Source of the DNA: Candidatus Methylomirabilota bacterium
Lineage (GTDB): Bacteria; Methylomirabilota; Methylomirabilia; Methylomirabilales; Methylomirabilaceae
Reading direction: 5' to 3'
Assembly (NCBI GenBank): GCA_016200385.1
Contig: JACQEV010000052.1
Location: forward strand, 1-11,327
Length of the DNA stretch: 11,327 nt
Part shown: piece after piece, positions 1-7,111 of the stretch
Position numbering within the stretch: the stretch's first letter is position 1
How the letters are laid out: every line of letters starts with the position of its first letter
The notes under the pieces: generated by a model
The model's input: the letters and a program-made list of their open reading frames with translations, nothing else
Databases searched by the model: none
What the model was told of the DNA's origin: nothing
Translations under genes and position numbers: made by a program

Positions 1-153
1 GGTGCCATATCCGGCGTGGGGGCGACCAGCCGCCTCTCGGCGGTGCGGTGGGGGGTGGCCAGACAGATCGTCTGGGCTTGGATCCTCACCATCCCTCTCT
101 CCGCTGCCATTGCCGCCGCCTCGTTCGTCCTGATTAGATTCTTTTTCCTCTAG
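1..153 (+). CDS. pit: PiT-family inorganic phosphate transporter, C-terminal end (partial)
   Basis: Frame 1 is open from the first base to a TAG at 151-153 and gives 50 residues. They contain GVGATSRLSAVRWGVARQ followed by VWAWILTIP and a hydrophobic final helix ending IRFFFL. The Gly-Val-Gly-Ala-Thr...Leu-Ser-Ala-Val-Arg-Trp pattern followed by a WAW-(I/L)LTIP helix is characteristic of the C-terminus of PiT (low-affinity, cation-coupled) phosphate transporters in the inner membrane. The start lies outside the window, so length and substrate-binding residues cannot be judged. The stop codon touches the left arm of a 104-bp inverted-repeat element, so the last few residues could have been altered by an insertion. 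A PiT gene near a Pst operon and a DUF47-containing PhoU fits a phosphate-handling neighbourhood. Confidence 0.85.
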   Translation, partial: GAISGVGATSRLSAVRWGVARQIVWAWILTIPLSAAIAAASFVLIRFFFL

Positions 154-255
154 TGCCGTTCCAACTTGTTCGGACAAATGACAAAGCTTTGGGAGGGCCG
201 ATCCAGATCCCTGCGGGTCATTGTGATGTGAGATGGATACAGTTGGAACGGCACT
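152..255. repeat. 104-bp fold-back element with perfect 15-bp terminal inverted repeats (MITE-like)
   Basis: The left arm agtgccgttccaact (152-166) is the exact reverse complement of the right arm agttggaacggcact (241-255). The 74-bp interior contains a second, imperfect inverted pair (acaaatgac near 174-182 and gtcattgtg near 218-226), so the unit could fold as a long imperfect hairpin. It has no coding capacity, and I see no clear target-site duplication. It starts inside the stop codon of the PiT gene. It may be a miniature inverted-repeat transposable element or a large hairpin terminator or REP-like unit. The perfect, far-separated terminal arms favour a MITE-like element. Confidence 0.5.
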
Positions 256-322
256 TGCCCTGCCAGCGAGGGCGGGCCCCGATTTGTCAGCCTGCCAGAC
301 ATGAGGACTGAGCGGAGAGGGC

Positions 323-351
323 TTGACTTTACCACAGGGCGGGGGTAGGCT
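323..351 (+). promoter_or_regulatory. Possible sigma-70-type promoter for tatAC
   Basis: TTGACT at 323-328 is a good -35 match. It is followed after 17 nt by TAGGCT (346-351), a weak -10. The spacing is ideal and the start of tatA lies about 50 nt downstream. TTGAC (323-327) and GTCAA (354-358) also form a small inverted repeat around the site. This is judged from consensus only; read-through from the PiT gene is an alternative. Confidence 0.3.
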
Positions 352-403
352 CAGTCAACGCGTGGATGTAGCCTGCCGCGGGTGTCGTCAAGGAGCGCGT
401 GCG

Positions 404-691
404 ATGTTTGGAATGGGGATGCAGGAGCTGATCGTTATCTTCGTGATCGCCTTGTTGATCTTCGGCCCCAAGAAGCTGCCGGAGATTGGGCGGTCGCTGG
501 GGCGGGGCCTGGCGGAGTTCAAGCGGGCCTCAGAGGAGCTAAAGGAGGGGCTGGCTGCCGAGCTAGCGGCCGAGGAGGAGAGGGCGAGGCCCGCGGCTCG
601 CGAAGAGCCACAAGGCACCACGCCTGAGACGCCTCCGACCGCAGGCCAGGAAAAAAGGCCAGAGGGAACCCACGAGACGCGGAATGTCTGA
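404..691 (+). CDS. tatA: Twin-arginine translocase subunit TatA
   Basis: This encodes 95 residues, a normal size for TatA/TatE. The first ~20 residues form the single N-terminal membrane helix ([20 protein letters not shown]). Then come the hallmark FG hinge (F20-G21) and an amphipathic helix, [20 protein letters not shown]. The last ~45 residues are Glu/Arg/Pro-rich, hydrophilic and probably disordered in the cytoplasm. TatA oligomers form the pore that passes folded proteins across the inner membrane. I chose ATG 404 because AAGGAG lies 8 nt upstream and because the protein then starts directly with the canonical TatA helix; an in-frame TTG further upstream would add an atypical 27-residue leader. 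The stop overlaps the tatC start by 8 nt, so the two are translationally coupled. There is no separate TatB in view, so this may be a minimal TatAC system. Confidence 0.95.
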   Translation: MFGMGMQELIVIFVIALLIFGPKKLPEIGRSLGRGLAEFKRASEELKEGLAAELAAEEERARPAAREEPQGTTPETPPTAGQEKRPEGTHETRNV

Positions 692-1484
692 TGAGAAGAT
701 GTCGTTCTTCTCCCACCTGGAAGAGCTCCGAAAGCGGATCCTCATCTCCCTGGCGGCAATCGGGATCGGCTTTATCCTCACCTTCAGCTATTCCGAGACG
801 ATCCTCCGTCTCCTGAAACGACCCCTCACGACCGACCTGGTCTTCTCACGGGCCTACCCATTCTTACGATCCATCCCACGCCCAGGCGCCCCTATCGACC
901 TGGTTTTCCTGGCACCAGCCGAGGCCTTCTGGATGCACATGAAGATCGCCATGCTGAGCGGGCTCATGCTGGTCCTGCCCGCTCTCCTCTACCAGATCTG
1001 GAAGTTCATTGCGCCTGGCCTGCTCCCTCGCGAGAAGCGGTACGCCCTCCCCTTTGTGGTCCTGGCCACGCTCTTCTTTTTTGTTGGTCTTGCCTTCTGT
1101 TTCTACTTTGTCCTCCCTTTCGCGCTTAACTTCCTGCTGACGTACAAAACAGAAAATTTGAAGCCGATGATCTCCATCGGCAACTATGTGGACTTCACCT
1201 CCAAGTTCCTGCTGGCCTTCGGGCTGATCTTTGAGCTCCCCCTGGTCATCGGGGTGGCCGCCAAGATGGGGCTGGTCACGCCCCAGTGGCTGTCCAAAAA
1301 TCGGAAGTACGCCATCCTGGTCAACTTCACGATCGCCGCCATCCTCACGCCTACTCCGGACGTCTTCAATCAGACGCTGATGGCCTTGCCGATGTGCCTG
1401 CTCTACGAGGTCGGGATTGTGGCTGCGCGCCTCCTGGTCAAGAAACCAACCGCCGCTTCGCAGGAGGCGACGGAAGGGATTTGA
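684..1484 (+). CDS. tatC: Twin-arginine translocase receptor subunit TatC
   Basis: The product is 266 residues, typical of TatC, a six-helix inner-membrane protein that recognises the twin-arginine signal peptide. The cytoplasmic N-terminus has the conserved [11 protein letters not shown] (10-20). The first periplasmic loop and second helix carry [10 protein letters not shown]. The first cytoplasmic loop region has [18 protein letters not shown], whose PREKR segment corresponds to the signal-peptide-binding acidic site of the family. Near the C-terminus [18 protein letters not shown] matches the conserved LTPPDVxxQ segment. The gene starts inside the 3' end of tatA. The tail after the last helix is short. 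It converges on phoU with 35 nt between stop codons, and I see no obvious hairpin terminator there. Likely clients nearby are the molybdopterin oxidoreductase and the Tat-signal relic. Confidence 0.97.
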   Translation: MSDEKMSFFSHLEELRKRILISLAAIGIGFILTFSYSETILRLLKRPLTTDLVFSRAYPFLRSIPRPGAPIDLVFLAPAEAFWMHMKIAMLSGLMLVLPALLYQIWKFIAPGLLPREKRYALPFVVLATLFFFVGLAFCFYFVLPFALNFLLTYKTENLKPMISIGNYVDFTSKFLLAFGLIFELPLVIGVAAKMGLVTPQWLSKNRKYAILVNFTIAAILTPTPDVFNQTLMALPMCLLYEVGIVAARLLVKKPTAASQEATEGI

Positions 1485-1519
1485 CATCCCGACTCCAGAT
1501 CCTCGACAGCAGCTCTGCC

Positions 1520-2875
1520 TCACGAACGTTTGAGGGCGATCGCCTCCATCGCATCAGCGACATCCTCGCAGCGGTCGGTGACGCCTTCAAGGATCTCATA
1601 GATTTCCTTCGACTTTGTGACGTCGAGGATGGGGTGTTCTCCCTCGAACAGGGCCGCGATAGCCCTTCGATACACCATGTCTGCCGCGTTCTCCAGGCGA
1701 TTGATCTCGATGCAGGCCTCTTCCACGCCATCGAACTTCGGCAGATGCGTCACGGCCTTCACGATCTGTTCCGCGGAGGCGACGATCAAGGACACCATCT
1801 CCCGTGCTTCAGACGTGGGTCGTTCTATCTTGTAGAGCACCATCCTGGAGGCGGCGGCTTCGATGCCGTCCACCACATCATCGAGGGCAGAGGTCAACGC
1901 ATGGAGGTCACCTCGGTCGATGAACGGGATGAAGGTCTGGTTGAGCTTTTTCAAGATCCGGTGGGTGATGGCGTCCCCCGCGTGTTCGGCCTCCTCGATC
2001 TTCCTCCACTGTGCAGTGGGATTGGAATAATCATCGAACATGGCCTGGAGGGCCTTGGCGGCTTGAAGGAGATTGTCCGCAGCAGATTGAATGAGGCCCA
2101 GAAACTCCCGCTCCTCCGGCCCCAGCCTTCCAGCGATCGTGCCAACGTGGCGAGCAGCGTCAACGGGCACCGGCTCCTCGCTGGGACGCCTCAAACCTTT
2201 TCGGAACTCCTTGTCCCCTCGCTCCCGGACATCTTCTCCTCGAACGATGTACACAACATCCTCTGCGATGTTGGTGGCGTGATCGCCGATCCGCTCAAGG
2301 TAGCGGGAGACCAGGATCAGATCAAGCGCCCTGGGAACGGTGGTCGGATCGGTCATCATGTAGGTGAGCAGCTCCCTGAAGACCTGGTCCCGCAGCAGAT
2401 CGATTGTGTCGTCCGACTCGATGACGATCCTTGCCAACTCCGCGTCTCTGGCCACGAAGGCGTCCAGGCTTTTCTTCACCATCTCTTGACAGAGTTGGGC
2501 CATCCGCGGGATGTCGATAAGAGGCTTCACGGTGGGCTGCGTGATGAGAAACGTTGCCGCCTGCGCAATGTTGACCGCCAGGTCGCCGATCCGCTCGATG
2601 TCGCTGTTGATCTTGATGGCCGCTGCGATGAAGCGAAGGTCGCCGGCCATTGGCTGATGCAAGGCCAGAAGGGTGAAGCAGCGCTCGTCGATCTCGATGC
2701 AGCGCTGGTCCATCTCCTCCTCATGGGCGAAGACCTGCTGCACCAGCCCCTCGCTCCGCTCGACCAGCGCCTTGACGCTCTTGATGATCATCGTCTCGGC
2801 CAGGCTCCCCATGGCCAGGATGCGCTCCCTCAGTTCTCGTAATTGCTCGTCGAAGTGTCGCGGTGTCGTCTTCAT
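1520..2875 (-). CDS. phoU: PhoU fused to a DUF47 (PiT accessory, PhoU-like) domain
   Basis: The product is 451 residues; PhoU is usually about 220-240. Residues 1-~215 are a complete PhoU with both helical repeats and their metal-site signatures (DIERIGD at 92-98 and LERIGDHATNIAE at 193-205). A charged linker follows (~216-250). Residues ~253-450 then match the DUF47/PhoU-like family often encoded beside PiT transporters. The supporting segments are the Glu/Asp-rich helix IEEAEHAGDAITHRILK (293-309), LDDVVDGIEAAASRM (331-345), INRLENAADMVYRRAI (391-406) and GVTDRCEDVADAME (431-444). PhoU represses PhoR/PhoB signalling and restrains Pst; DUF47 proteins are thought to accompany PiT. It is the last gene of the pst operon, starting 9 nt after pstB with AGGACGGGAA as ribosome site. 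The frame is open throughout, so this is a real fusion as assembled. Confidence 0.92.
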   Translation of the reverse strand: MKTTPRHFDEQLRELRERILAMGSLAETMIIKSVKALVERSEGLVQQVFAHEEEMDQRCIEIDERCFTLLALHQPMAGDLRFIAAAIKINSDIERIGDLAVNIAQAATFLITQPTVKPLIDIPRMAQLCQEMVKKSLDAFVARDAELARIVIESDDTIDLLRDQVFRELLTYMMTDPTTVPRALDLILVSRYLERIGDHATNIAEDVVYIVRGEDVRERGDKEFRKGLRRPSEEPVPVDAARHVGTIAGRLGPEEREFLGLIQSAADNLLQAAKALQAMFDDYSNPTAQWRKIEEAEHAGDAITHRILKKLNQTFIPFIDRGDLHALTSALDDVVDGIEAAASRMVLYKIERPTSEAREMVSLIVASAEQIVKAVTHLPKFDGVEEACIEINRLENAADMVYRRAIAALFEGEHPILDVTKSKEIYEILEGVTDRCEDVADAMEAIALKRS

Positions 2876-2884
2876 CTTCCCGTC

Positions 2885-3637
2885 CTAGCCGAACCGGCCC
2901 GTGATGTAGTCCTCTGTTCGTTTGTCTCGCGGATTCGTAAAGAGCTTCGGCGTCTCGTCGAACTCGATCAGCTCACCAAGGAGGAGGAACCCGGTATAGT
3001 CGGAAACCCTCGCGGCCTGCTGCATGTTATGGGTCACGATCACGATGGTAAGGGCCTTTTTCAACTCCTGGATGAGCTCTTCGATCTTTCCGGTGGAAAC
3101 AGGATCCAGCGCCGAGCAGGGCTCGTCCATCAGCAACACCTTGGGCTCGATGGCGATTGCTCTGGCAATGCACAGGCGTTGCTGCTGCCCGCCCGAGAGG
3201 CTGATTCCCGGCTTGTCCAGTCGATCGGCCACCTCCTCCCAGAGGGCCCCCATCCTCAAGCTCTTCTCGACGTATTCGTCCAGCCGGTGCCGCTTGCGGA
3301 CCCCATTCAGGCGAAGGCCTGCGGCCACGTTATCATAAATGGACATTGACGGGAACGGATTGGGTTTCTGAAATACCATCCCGATGGTCCGCCGAACCTG
3401 GACCGGGTCCATTTGAGAGATATCCTGGCCGTCCAGGAGCACCCGGCCACTCTGTCTGGCGCCCGGCACGGTCTCGTGCAGCCGGTTCAGGCAGCGAATC
3501 AAGGTCGATTTTCCGCATCCCGATGGGCCGATGATGGCGGTGACAAGGTTCGGCCCTATCGTCATGCTTATCCCATTCAAGACCTGCTTCTGGCCGAAGC
3601 ACGCACCCAGCTTCTCCACAGCCAGACCTGTGAGCAT
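2885..3637 (-). CDS. pstB: Phosphate ABC transporter ATP-binding protein PstB
   Basis: The product is 250 residues, the standard PstB length. It shows a complete ABC ATPase: Walker [10 protein letters not shown] (37-45), Q-loop VFQKPNPFP (88-96) with the Pst-typical NPFP, signature LSGGQQQR (147-154), Walker [14 protein letters not shown] (167-179) and H-loop THN (202-204). PstB energises phosphate import and, with PhoU, takes part in Pi sensing. The ATG at 3637 is preceded by GAGGGAA. It lies 9 nt after the pstA stop and 9 nt before phoU, so the genes are co-transcribed. All catalytic motifs are intact. Confidence 0.97.
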   Translation of the reverse strand: MLTGLAVEKLGACFGQKQVLNGISMTIGPNLVTAIIGPSGCGKSTLIRCLNRLHETVPGARQSGRVLLDGQDISQMDPVQVRRTIGMVFQKPNPFPSMSIYDNVAAGLRLNGVRKRHRLDEYVEKSLRMGALWEEVADRLDKPGISLSGGQQQRLCIARAIAIEPKVLLMDEPCSALDPVSTGKIEELIQELKKALTIVIVTHNMQQAARVSDYTGFLLLGELIEFDETPKLFTNPRDKRTEDYITGRFG

Positions 3638-3646
3638 ACCGTTCCC

Positions 3647-4498
3647 TCACCTCATCGAGCGGTCCTGGCCCTTGGTGACCACCCGAGTCAGGACGCTGGT
3701 GATGAGGATCATCGCGACTAATACCAAGGCGCCGGCCCAAGCCTGTCGGTGCCAGTCCTCGAACGGGGAGATCGCGTACGTGAAGATCTGCACCGGCAGG
3801 GACGCGATCGGTTGATCGAGCCGCCGCTGCCAGAACTGGTTCCCAAAGGCCGTGAACAGAAGTGGCGCCGTTTCCCCGCCGATCCTGGCGACAGCCAGCA
3901 GCACTCCTGTCACGATCCCCGCCTTGGCCGATGGGACAACAATCCGGAGGATCACCCTCCATTGCGGGATGCCCAGGGCCAAGCCTGCCTCTCGGACCGA
4001 GGTTGGCACGAGCTTCACCAATTCTTCTGTGGCCCGGATCACCGTCGGGATCATGATGATCCCCAGCGCAAACCCGCCAGCGAGTGCGGAGAAGCGCTTC
4101 ATCGGGAGGACGACAACCGTGTAGGCGAAGATCCCAATGACGATGGACGGGGTGCCGTTCAGGACGTCGCTCATAAACCGAACGAGCCAGCCGGTCTTGT
4201 TGTTGCCGAACTCAGCCAGGTAGATCCCACCGATGATCCCGATCGGGAGCCCGACGAGGCAGGCCAGCCCGATGAGGATAAGCGTTCCCACGATGGCGTT
4301 GGCCATCCCGCCACCGACTTCGCCGACCGGCTTTGGAAGCTGCGTGAAGAAATCCAGGTTCACGGCTTTCGCCCCTTGGGCGAGAAGGTGACCCAAGATC
4401 ATCAGGAGCGGGATGATCGTGATTGCCGCGCAGAGGAATGCCAACGCCGACACCAGGACGTTGACTCTCTTTCGCCGCCGATACCGGTCGAATGTCAC
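3647..4498 (-). CDS. pstA: Phosphate ABC transporter permease PstA
   Basis: The product is 283 residues, typical of PstA. It has about six membrane helices (roughly 12-36, 64-90, 110-130, 133-150, 187-205 and 254-275). The cytoplasmic EAA loop, REAGLALGIPQWRVILRIV (169-187), docks on PstB. GGETAPLLFTAFGNQFW after the loop is a strong PstA signature. I chose GTG 4498 as start because it overlaps the pstC TGA as GTGA, a common coupling arrangement, and places the first helix about 10 residues in. The frame stays open far upstream, but that extension runs through pstC and has no family resemblance. It pairs with PstC as the inner-membrane channel. Confidence 0.95.
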   Translation of the reverse strand: MTFDRYRRRKRVNVLVSALAFLCAAITIIPLLMILGHLLAQGAKAVNLDFFTQLPKPVGEVGGGMANAIVGTLILIGLACLVGLPIGIIGGIYLAEFGNNKTGWLVRFMSDVLNGTPSIVIGIFAYTVVVLPMKRFSALAGGFALGIIMIPTVIRATEELVKLVPTSVREAGLALGIPQWRVILRIVVPSAKAGIVTGVLLAVARIGGETAPLLFTAFGNQFWQRRLDQPIASLPVQIFTYAISPFEDWHRQAWAGALVLVAMILITSVLTRVVTKGQDRSMR

Positions 4499-5469
4499 TC
4501 TCGCACCGTCGCTGCCCCATTGCCAGCGACGCTCCAGACTAAGAGTCGGGCGAGGCCATTTACGAGGATCGTTACGCCAAACAGGAGCAACCCGATTTCG
4601 ATCAACGCCGCTAGGTGGAAGTCGGACGTGGCCTCGGCGAACTCGTTCGCAATGACGCTGGCCATGGTGTAGCCGGGCGCGAAGAGTGAGAGAGCAATCT
4701 CCGGCCGGTTCCCGATGACCATGGTGACAGCCATCGTCTCCCCAAGGGCTCGCCCCAAGCCCAGAATGATAGCCCCAATGATCCCGGAGCGGCTGTAGGG
4801 GAGCACAGCGGTCCGGATCGCCTCCCACTTGGTGGCCCCTAATGCCAGTGCTGCCTCCCGCTGGGAGTTGGGGACGGCCATCAAGACCTCTCGTGACACT
4901 CCCGAGATGAACGGGATGACCATGATAGCAAGGATCATCCCGGCAGCCAGCATCCCGACGCCATAGGCCGGGCCCTGGAAGAGGGGCAGAACCCCCAAGA
5001 GTGCCCCCAAAGCTGGCTGTACCGTGGTCCGCAGCCAGGGGGCGAGGACGAAGATCCCCCACAGGCCATACACCACACTTGGGATGGAGGCCAGCAAGTC
5101 AATCAGAAAGGCAATGGGCTGCGCCAGCCAGTGCGGGGCTAGCTCGACCAAAAAGATCGCTCCCCCCAGGCTCAACGGGACGGCGATCGACAGGGCAAGG
5201 AGCGAAGAGACCAGGGTTCCATAGATGAAGGGCAGGGCACCGAACCGCTCGGCCACGGGATCCCAAGTGGACGTGAAGGGGAAATGCCAGCCGAACGCCC
5301 TGATGGCCGGAAGCGCGGTTCGAAGCATCGCCCCCGCCATGAGCACCATGATGGCCACGACGCTGAGGGCAAAGAGGAGGGTCGTTCCCTTGAACAATCG
5401 GTCGGCGACGTTGGTCCCGCCTGCCCGGGGGGGGACACCAGAGGCGGGAAAGGCTTCAGAGCTACTCAT
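4495..5469 (-). CDS. pstC: Phosphate ABC transporter permease PstC
   Basis: The product is 324 residues with a ~25-residue hydrophilic N-terminus and about six transmembrane helices. PstC signatures include the periplasmic loop FGALPFIYGTLVSS (76-89), LLASIPSVVYGLWGIF (125-140), the EAA loop REAALALGATKWEAIRTAVLP (214-234) and GRALGETMAVTMVIGN (249-264). ATG 5469 lies 17 nt after the pstS stop but has no strong Shine-Dalgarno. An in-frame TTG at 5490 overlaps the pstS stop as TTGA, has GGAAG just upstream and would add 7 residues, so the start is uncertain by that amount. The 3' end overlaps pstA by 4 nt. It forms the phosphate channel with PstA. Confidence 0.95.
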   Translation of the reverse strand: MSSSEAFPASGVPPRAGGTNVADRLFKGTTLLFALSVVAIMVLMAGAMLRTALPAIRAFGWHFPFTSTWDPVAERFGALPFIYGTLVSSLLALSIAVPLSLGGAIFLVELAPHWLAQPIAFLIDLLASIPSVVYGLWGIFVLAPWLRTTVQPALGALLGVLPLFQGPAYGVGMLAAGMILAIMVIPFISGVSREVLMAVPNSQREAALALGATKWEAIRTAVLPYSRSGIIGAIILGLGRALGETMAVTMVIGNRPEIALSLFAPGYTMASVIANEFAEATSDFHLAALIEIGLLLFGVTILVNGLARLLVWSVAGNGAATVRE

Positions 5470-5486
5470 TGAGGGACGAGTGGCTG

Positions 5487-6572
5487 TCAATTTGCTTCCA
5501 GGACGGGTTTGCCTTGGAACGTGATCTGTTTGATCGTTGATTCTATCACCTTCACCACTTGAGGAGGCAGGGGCGGATACAGTAGCTCCGGCGCATACTT
5601 TTGGCCGTCGTGAATGGCCCACCAGAAGAATTTTGCCAGCGATGCTGCTTTCTTTTGATCATTCTGAGCTTTGTACACGAGCAGATATGTGAGCCCCGCA
5701 ATGGGATAGGCGCGCTCGGCAGGCGAGTTGACGATCGGGACCCGCACGTCCTTCACTAATTCGCCGATAGCGCCAGCCACCGCTGCCGAGGTGGCCTCGA
5801 GGGAGGGCTCGACGAACCGACCAGCACGATTCTTCAGCAGGGCATATGGAAGCTTGTTCTGTTCAGCGTATGCGAGTTCCACATAGCCGATGGCTCCGGG
5901 CGTCTGCTTGACTTGACCCGCTACGCCTTCATTTCCCTTACCGCCAAGGCCGACCGGCCAGTTGACTGCCGTGCCCTTGCCAACCTTGGTAGCCCAGGTG
6001 TTACTGATGGTGTTCAAGTATGTCGTAAAAATGTTGGTGGTCCCGCTCCCGTCTGACCGATGAACCACGATAATCTGTTGGTCGGGCAAGTTCATATTCG
6101 GATTGAGGGACGCGATCTTGGGGTCCTTCCACTTGGTGATCTGTCCGAGATAGACTTCGGCTAATGCATCAGGGGTCAGTTTCAGTCCCTTTCCGACCCC
6201 GGGGAGGTTATACGTGATCACCACTGCGCCTGCCACGGTTGGAATGTGGAGTAGCTCACGCGGCATCTGCTTGAGATCTTCATCGCTGAGCGCCGCGTCG
6301 CTTGCCCCGAAGTCCACGGTCCCGACCTTGACCTGCCGGATTCCGCCGCCGCTGCCGATTGACTGGTAGTTGAAGCGGGCTGAGGGATCGACTCTTGCGT
6401 ATTCACTGAACCACTTTGAGTAGAGGGGATACGGGAAGGTCGCGCCGGCTCCGTTAATCAACATCTCGGCCGAAACTTCGTTGGTCATCGAGGGAAGACT
6501 CACCAAGGCGCTCAGGGCTGCAACGCCCAGCACGCCAAAGACCATCCACTTATGTAAGTAACTCCACCTCAT
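5487..6572 (-). CDS. pstS: Periplasmic phosphate-binding protein PstS
   Basis: The product is 361 residues. The N-terminus is a Sec signal (positive MRWSYLHK, hydrophobic ~9-27) with a likely cleavage after VSA at residue 35. The mature part begins INGAGATFPYPLYSKW (39-54), the classic first phosphate-contact segment. Next come QSIGSGGGIRQV (70-81), FGASDAAL (88-95) and HRSDGSGTTNIFTTYL (171-186), which contain the Ser/Thr, Asp and Arg residues that bind phosphate in the family. There is no lipobox, so it is expected to be soluble and periplasmic. ATG 6572 has AAAGGAG 8 nt upstream. It is the first gene of the pst operon and sits behind a three-unit Pho box, so it should be induced by phosphate limitation. 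Confidence 0.97.
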   Translation of the reverse strand: MRWSYLHKWMVFGVLGVAALSALVSLPSMTNEVSAEMLINGAGATFPYPLYSKWFSEYARVDPSARFNYQSIGSGGGIRQVKVGTVDFGASDAALSDEDLKQMPRELLHIPTVAGAVVITYNLPGVGKGLKLTPDALAEVYLGQITKWKDPKIASLNPNMNLPDQQIIVVHRSDGSGTTNIFTTYLNTISNTWATKVGKGTAVNWPVGLGGKGNEGVAGQVKQTPGAIGYVELAYAEQNKLPYALLKNRAGRFVEPSLEATSAAVAGAIGELVKDVRVPIVNSPAERAYPIAGLTYLLVYKAQNDQKKAASLAKFFWWAIHDGQKYAPELLYPPLPPQVVKVIESTIKQITFQGKPVLEAN

Positions 6573-6603
6573 CGGTCACGCTCCTTTCGTCGCTTTGACT
6601 GGT

Positions 6604-6609
6604 ATAGTA
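6604..6609 (-). promoter_or_regulatory. Candidate -10 element of the pstS promoter
   Basis: On the minus strand TACTAT lies 21 nt downstream of the last Pho-box unit and about 30 nt upstream of the pstS start codon, so a transcript would have a short leader containing the AAAGGAG site. No good -35 is seen, as expected for a PhoB-activated promoter in which the box replaces it. Confidence 0.4.
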
Positions 6610-6630
6610 GCTGAGTCAATCTCAACGCCA

Positions 6631-6659
6631 TGTTACGAGGAGGTTACATCTATGTTACA
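6631..6659 (-). promoter_or_regulatory. Pho box: three tandem 11-bp PhoB/PhoP-type repeats upstream of pstS
   Basis: Read toward pstS the units are TGTAACA (6659-6653), TGTAACC (6648-6642) and CGTAACA (6637-6631). They are spaced exactly 11 bp apart with 4-bp spacers, the geometry of PhoB tandem half-sites (consensus related to CTGTMAT/TGTAAC). They lie 60-87 bp upstream of the pstS ATG, upstream of a plausible -10. This strongly suggests control of pstSCAB-phoU by a PhoR/PhoB two-component system encoded elsewhere. Confidence 0.75.
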
Positions 6660-6821
6660 TCCCTCGCCTTGATGATCACGCTCCCTCTTGACTCTTTGAT
6701 CCGCCGCGGAGCTATCGGACAGATGGAAGTGGTCAGCTAGCTCGGCTGGTGTGGTGCATTCCCGCGCCAGCAGATAGCCCATGGACTCTTGTTCCCAGGC
6801 CTCTGGCCATCCGTCGATCAT
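6633..6821 (-). CDS. Small hypothetical protein, possibly helix-turn-helix
   Basis: This is a possible 62-residue ORF from ATG 6821 with AAAGGGGGA 7 nt upstream, a good ribosome site. An earlier in-frame ATG at 6866 lacks one. Residues ~22-50 (CTTPAELADHFHLSD... then SSAADQRVKRERD) resemble a helix-turn-helix, with an ELA first helix, HLS turn and basic second helix. No family is recognised. The codon choice looks coding-like, but the stop codon falls inside the pstS Pho box, so at least the last six codons overlap regulatory DNA. It would be co-directional with pstS. It may be a genuine small regulator, a truncated gene or a chance ORF. Confidence 0.35.
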   Translation of the reverse strand: MIDGWPEAWEQESMGYLLARECTTPAELADHFHLSDSSAADQRVKRERDHQGEGCNIDVTSS

Positions 6822-6880
6822 GAGGAAATCCCCCTTTCGCCGATCTAGCTTGCAGTCTGTGATCATCCCATTCTTGAGAT

Positions 6881-6910
6881 CGGAGGATACCCTCCGAAGA
6901 TGACGGAGGG
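6881..6910 (-). promoter_or_regulatory. Mutually exclusive short hairpins (possible leader RNA switch or attenuator)
   Basis: On the minus strand CCCTCCG (6910-6904), CGGAGGG (6896-6890) and CCTCCG (6886-6881) follow one another. The middle element can pair perfectly with either neighbour, giving a 7-bp stem with a 7-nt loop or a 6-bp stem with a 4-nt loop. The array lies about 60 nt upstream of the start of the small ORF at 6821. No U-tract follows, so a simple intrinsic terminator is unlikely. Function is inferred from pairing only. Confidence 0.3.
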
Positions 6911-6922
6911 ATAAAGCTGACG

Positions 6923-6936
6923 TTACATGGATGTAA
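6923..6936. promoter_or_regulatory. TTACAT-GG-ATGTAA palindrome, candidate operator
   Basis: Six-base arms TTACAT and ATGTAA flank a 2-bp centre. The minus-strand reading includes one TGTAAC half-site (6927-6922) identical to the Pho-box core, but there is no second copy 11 bp away, so it is not a normal Pho box. A dimeric regulator site upstream of the small ORF is possible. Confidence 0.3.
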
Positions 6937-7111
6937 ATTGTTGGGAAGGGTGGGAGTGGAACTTGGGACAGGAGGTAATCAGGGACCGCTCACGAATCGC
7001 TGCTGCGAGAGTGGCGAGAAGGAATGGTCCGGGCTGATCAAGTTGTGGTGGGAAGATTACCGGGGGTCCAAGAAACTCCTGAACAGAATAGCGGGGTTTA
7101 TCCACGAGAGA

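Noticed and set aside
1286..2842. Long plus-strand open frame of 518 codons opposite phoU
   Set aside because: It is the antisense shadow of the high-GC phoU gene and of the tatC end; the translation has no domain character and the minus-strand frame has clear PhoU/DUF47 motifs.
4499..5062. Upstream extension of the pstA frame to 471 residues
   Set aside because: The extension lies wholly inside pstC in another frame and has no permease features; GTG 4498 overlapping the pstC stop is the natural start.
5470..5622. Upstream extension of pstC into pstS
   Set aside because: The extra residues are antisense to nothing but overlap the conserved pstS C-terminus and lack PstC similarity; ATG 5469 or TTG 5490 fits better.
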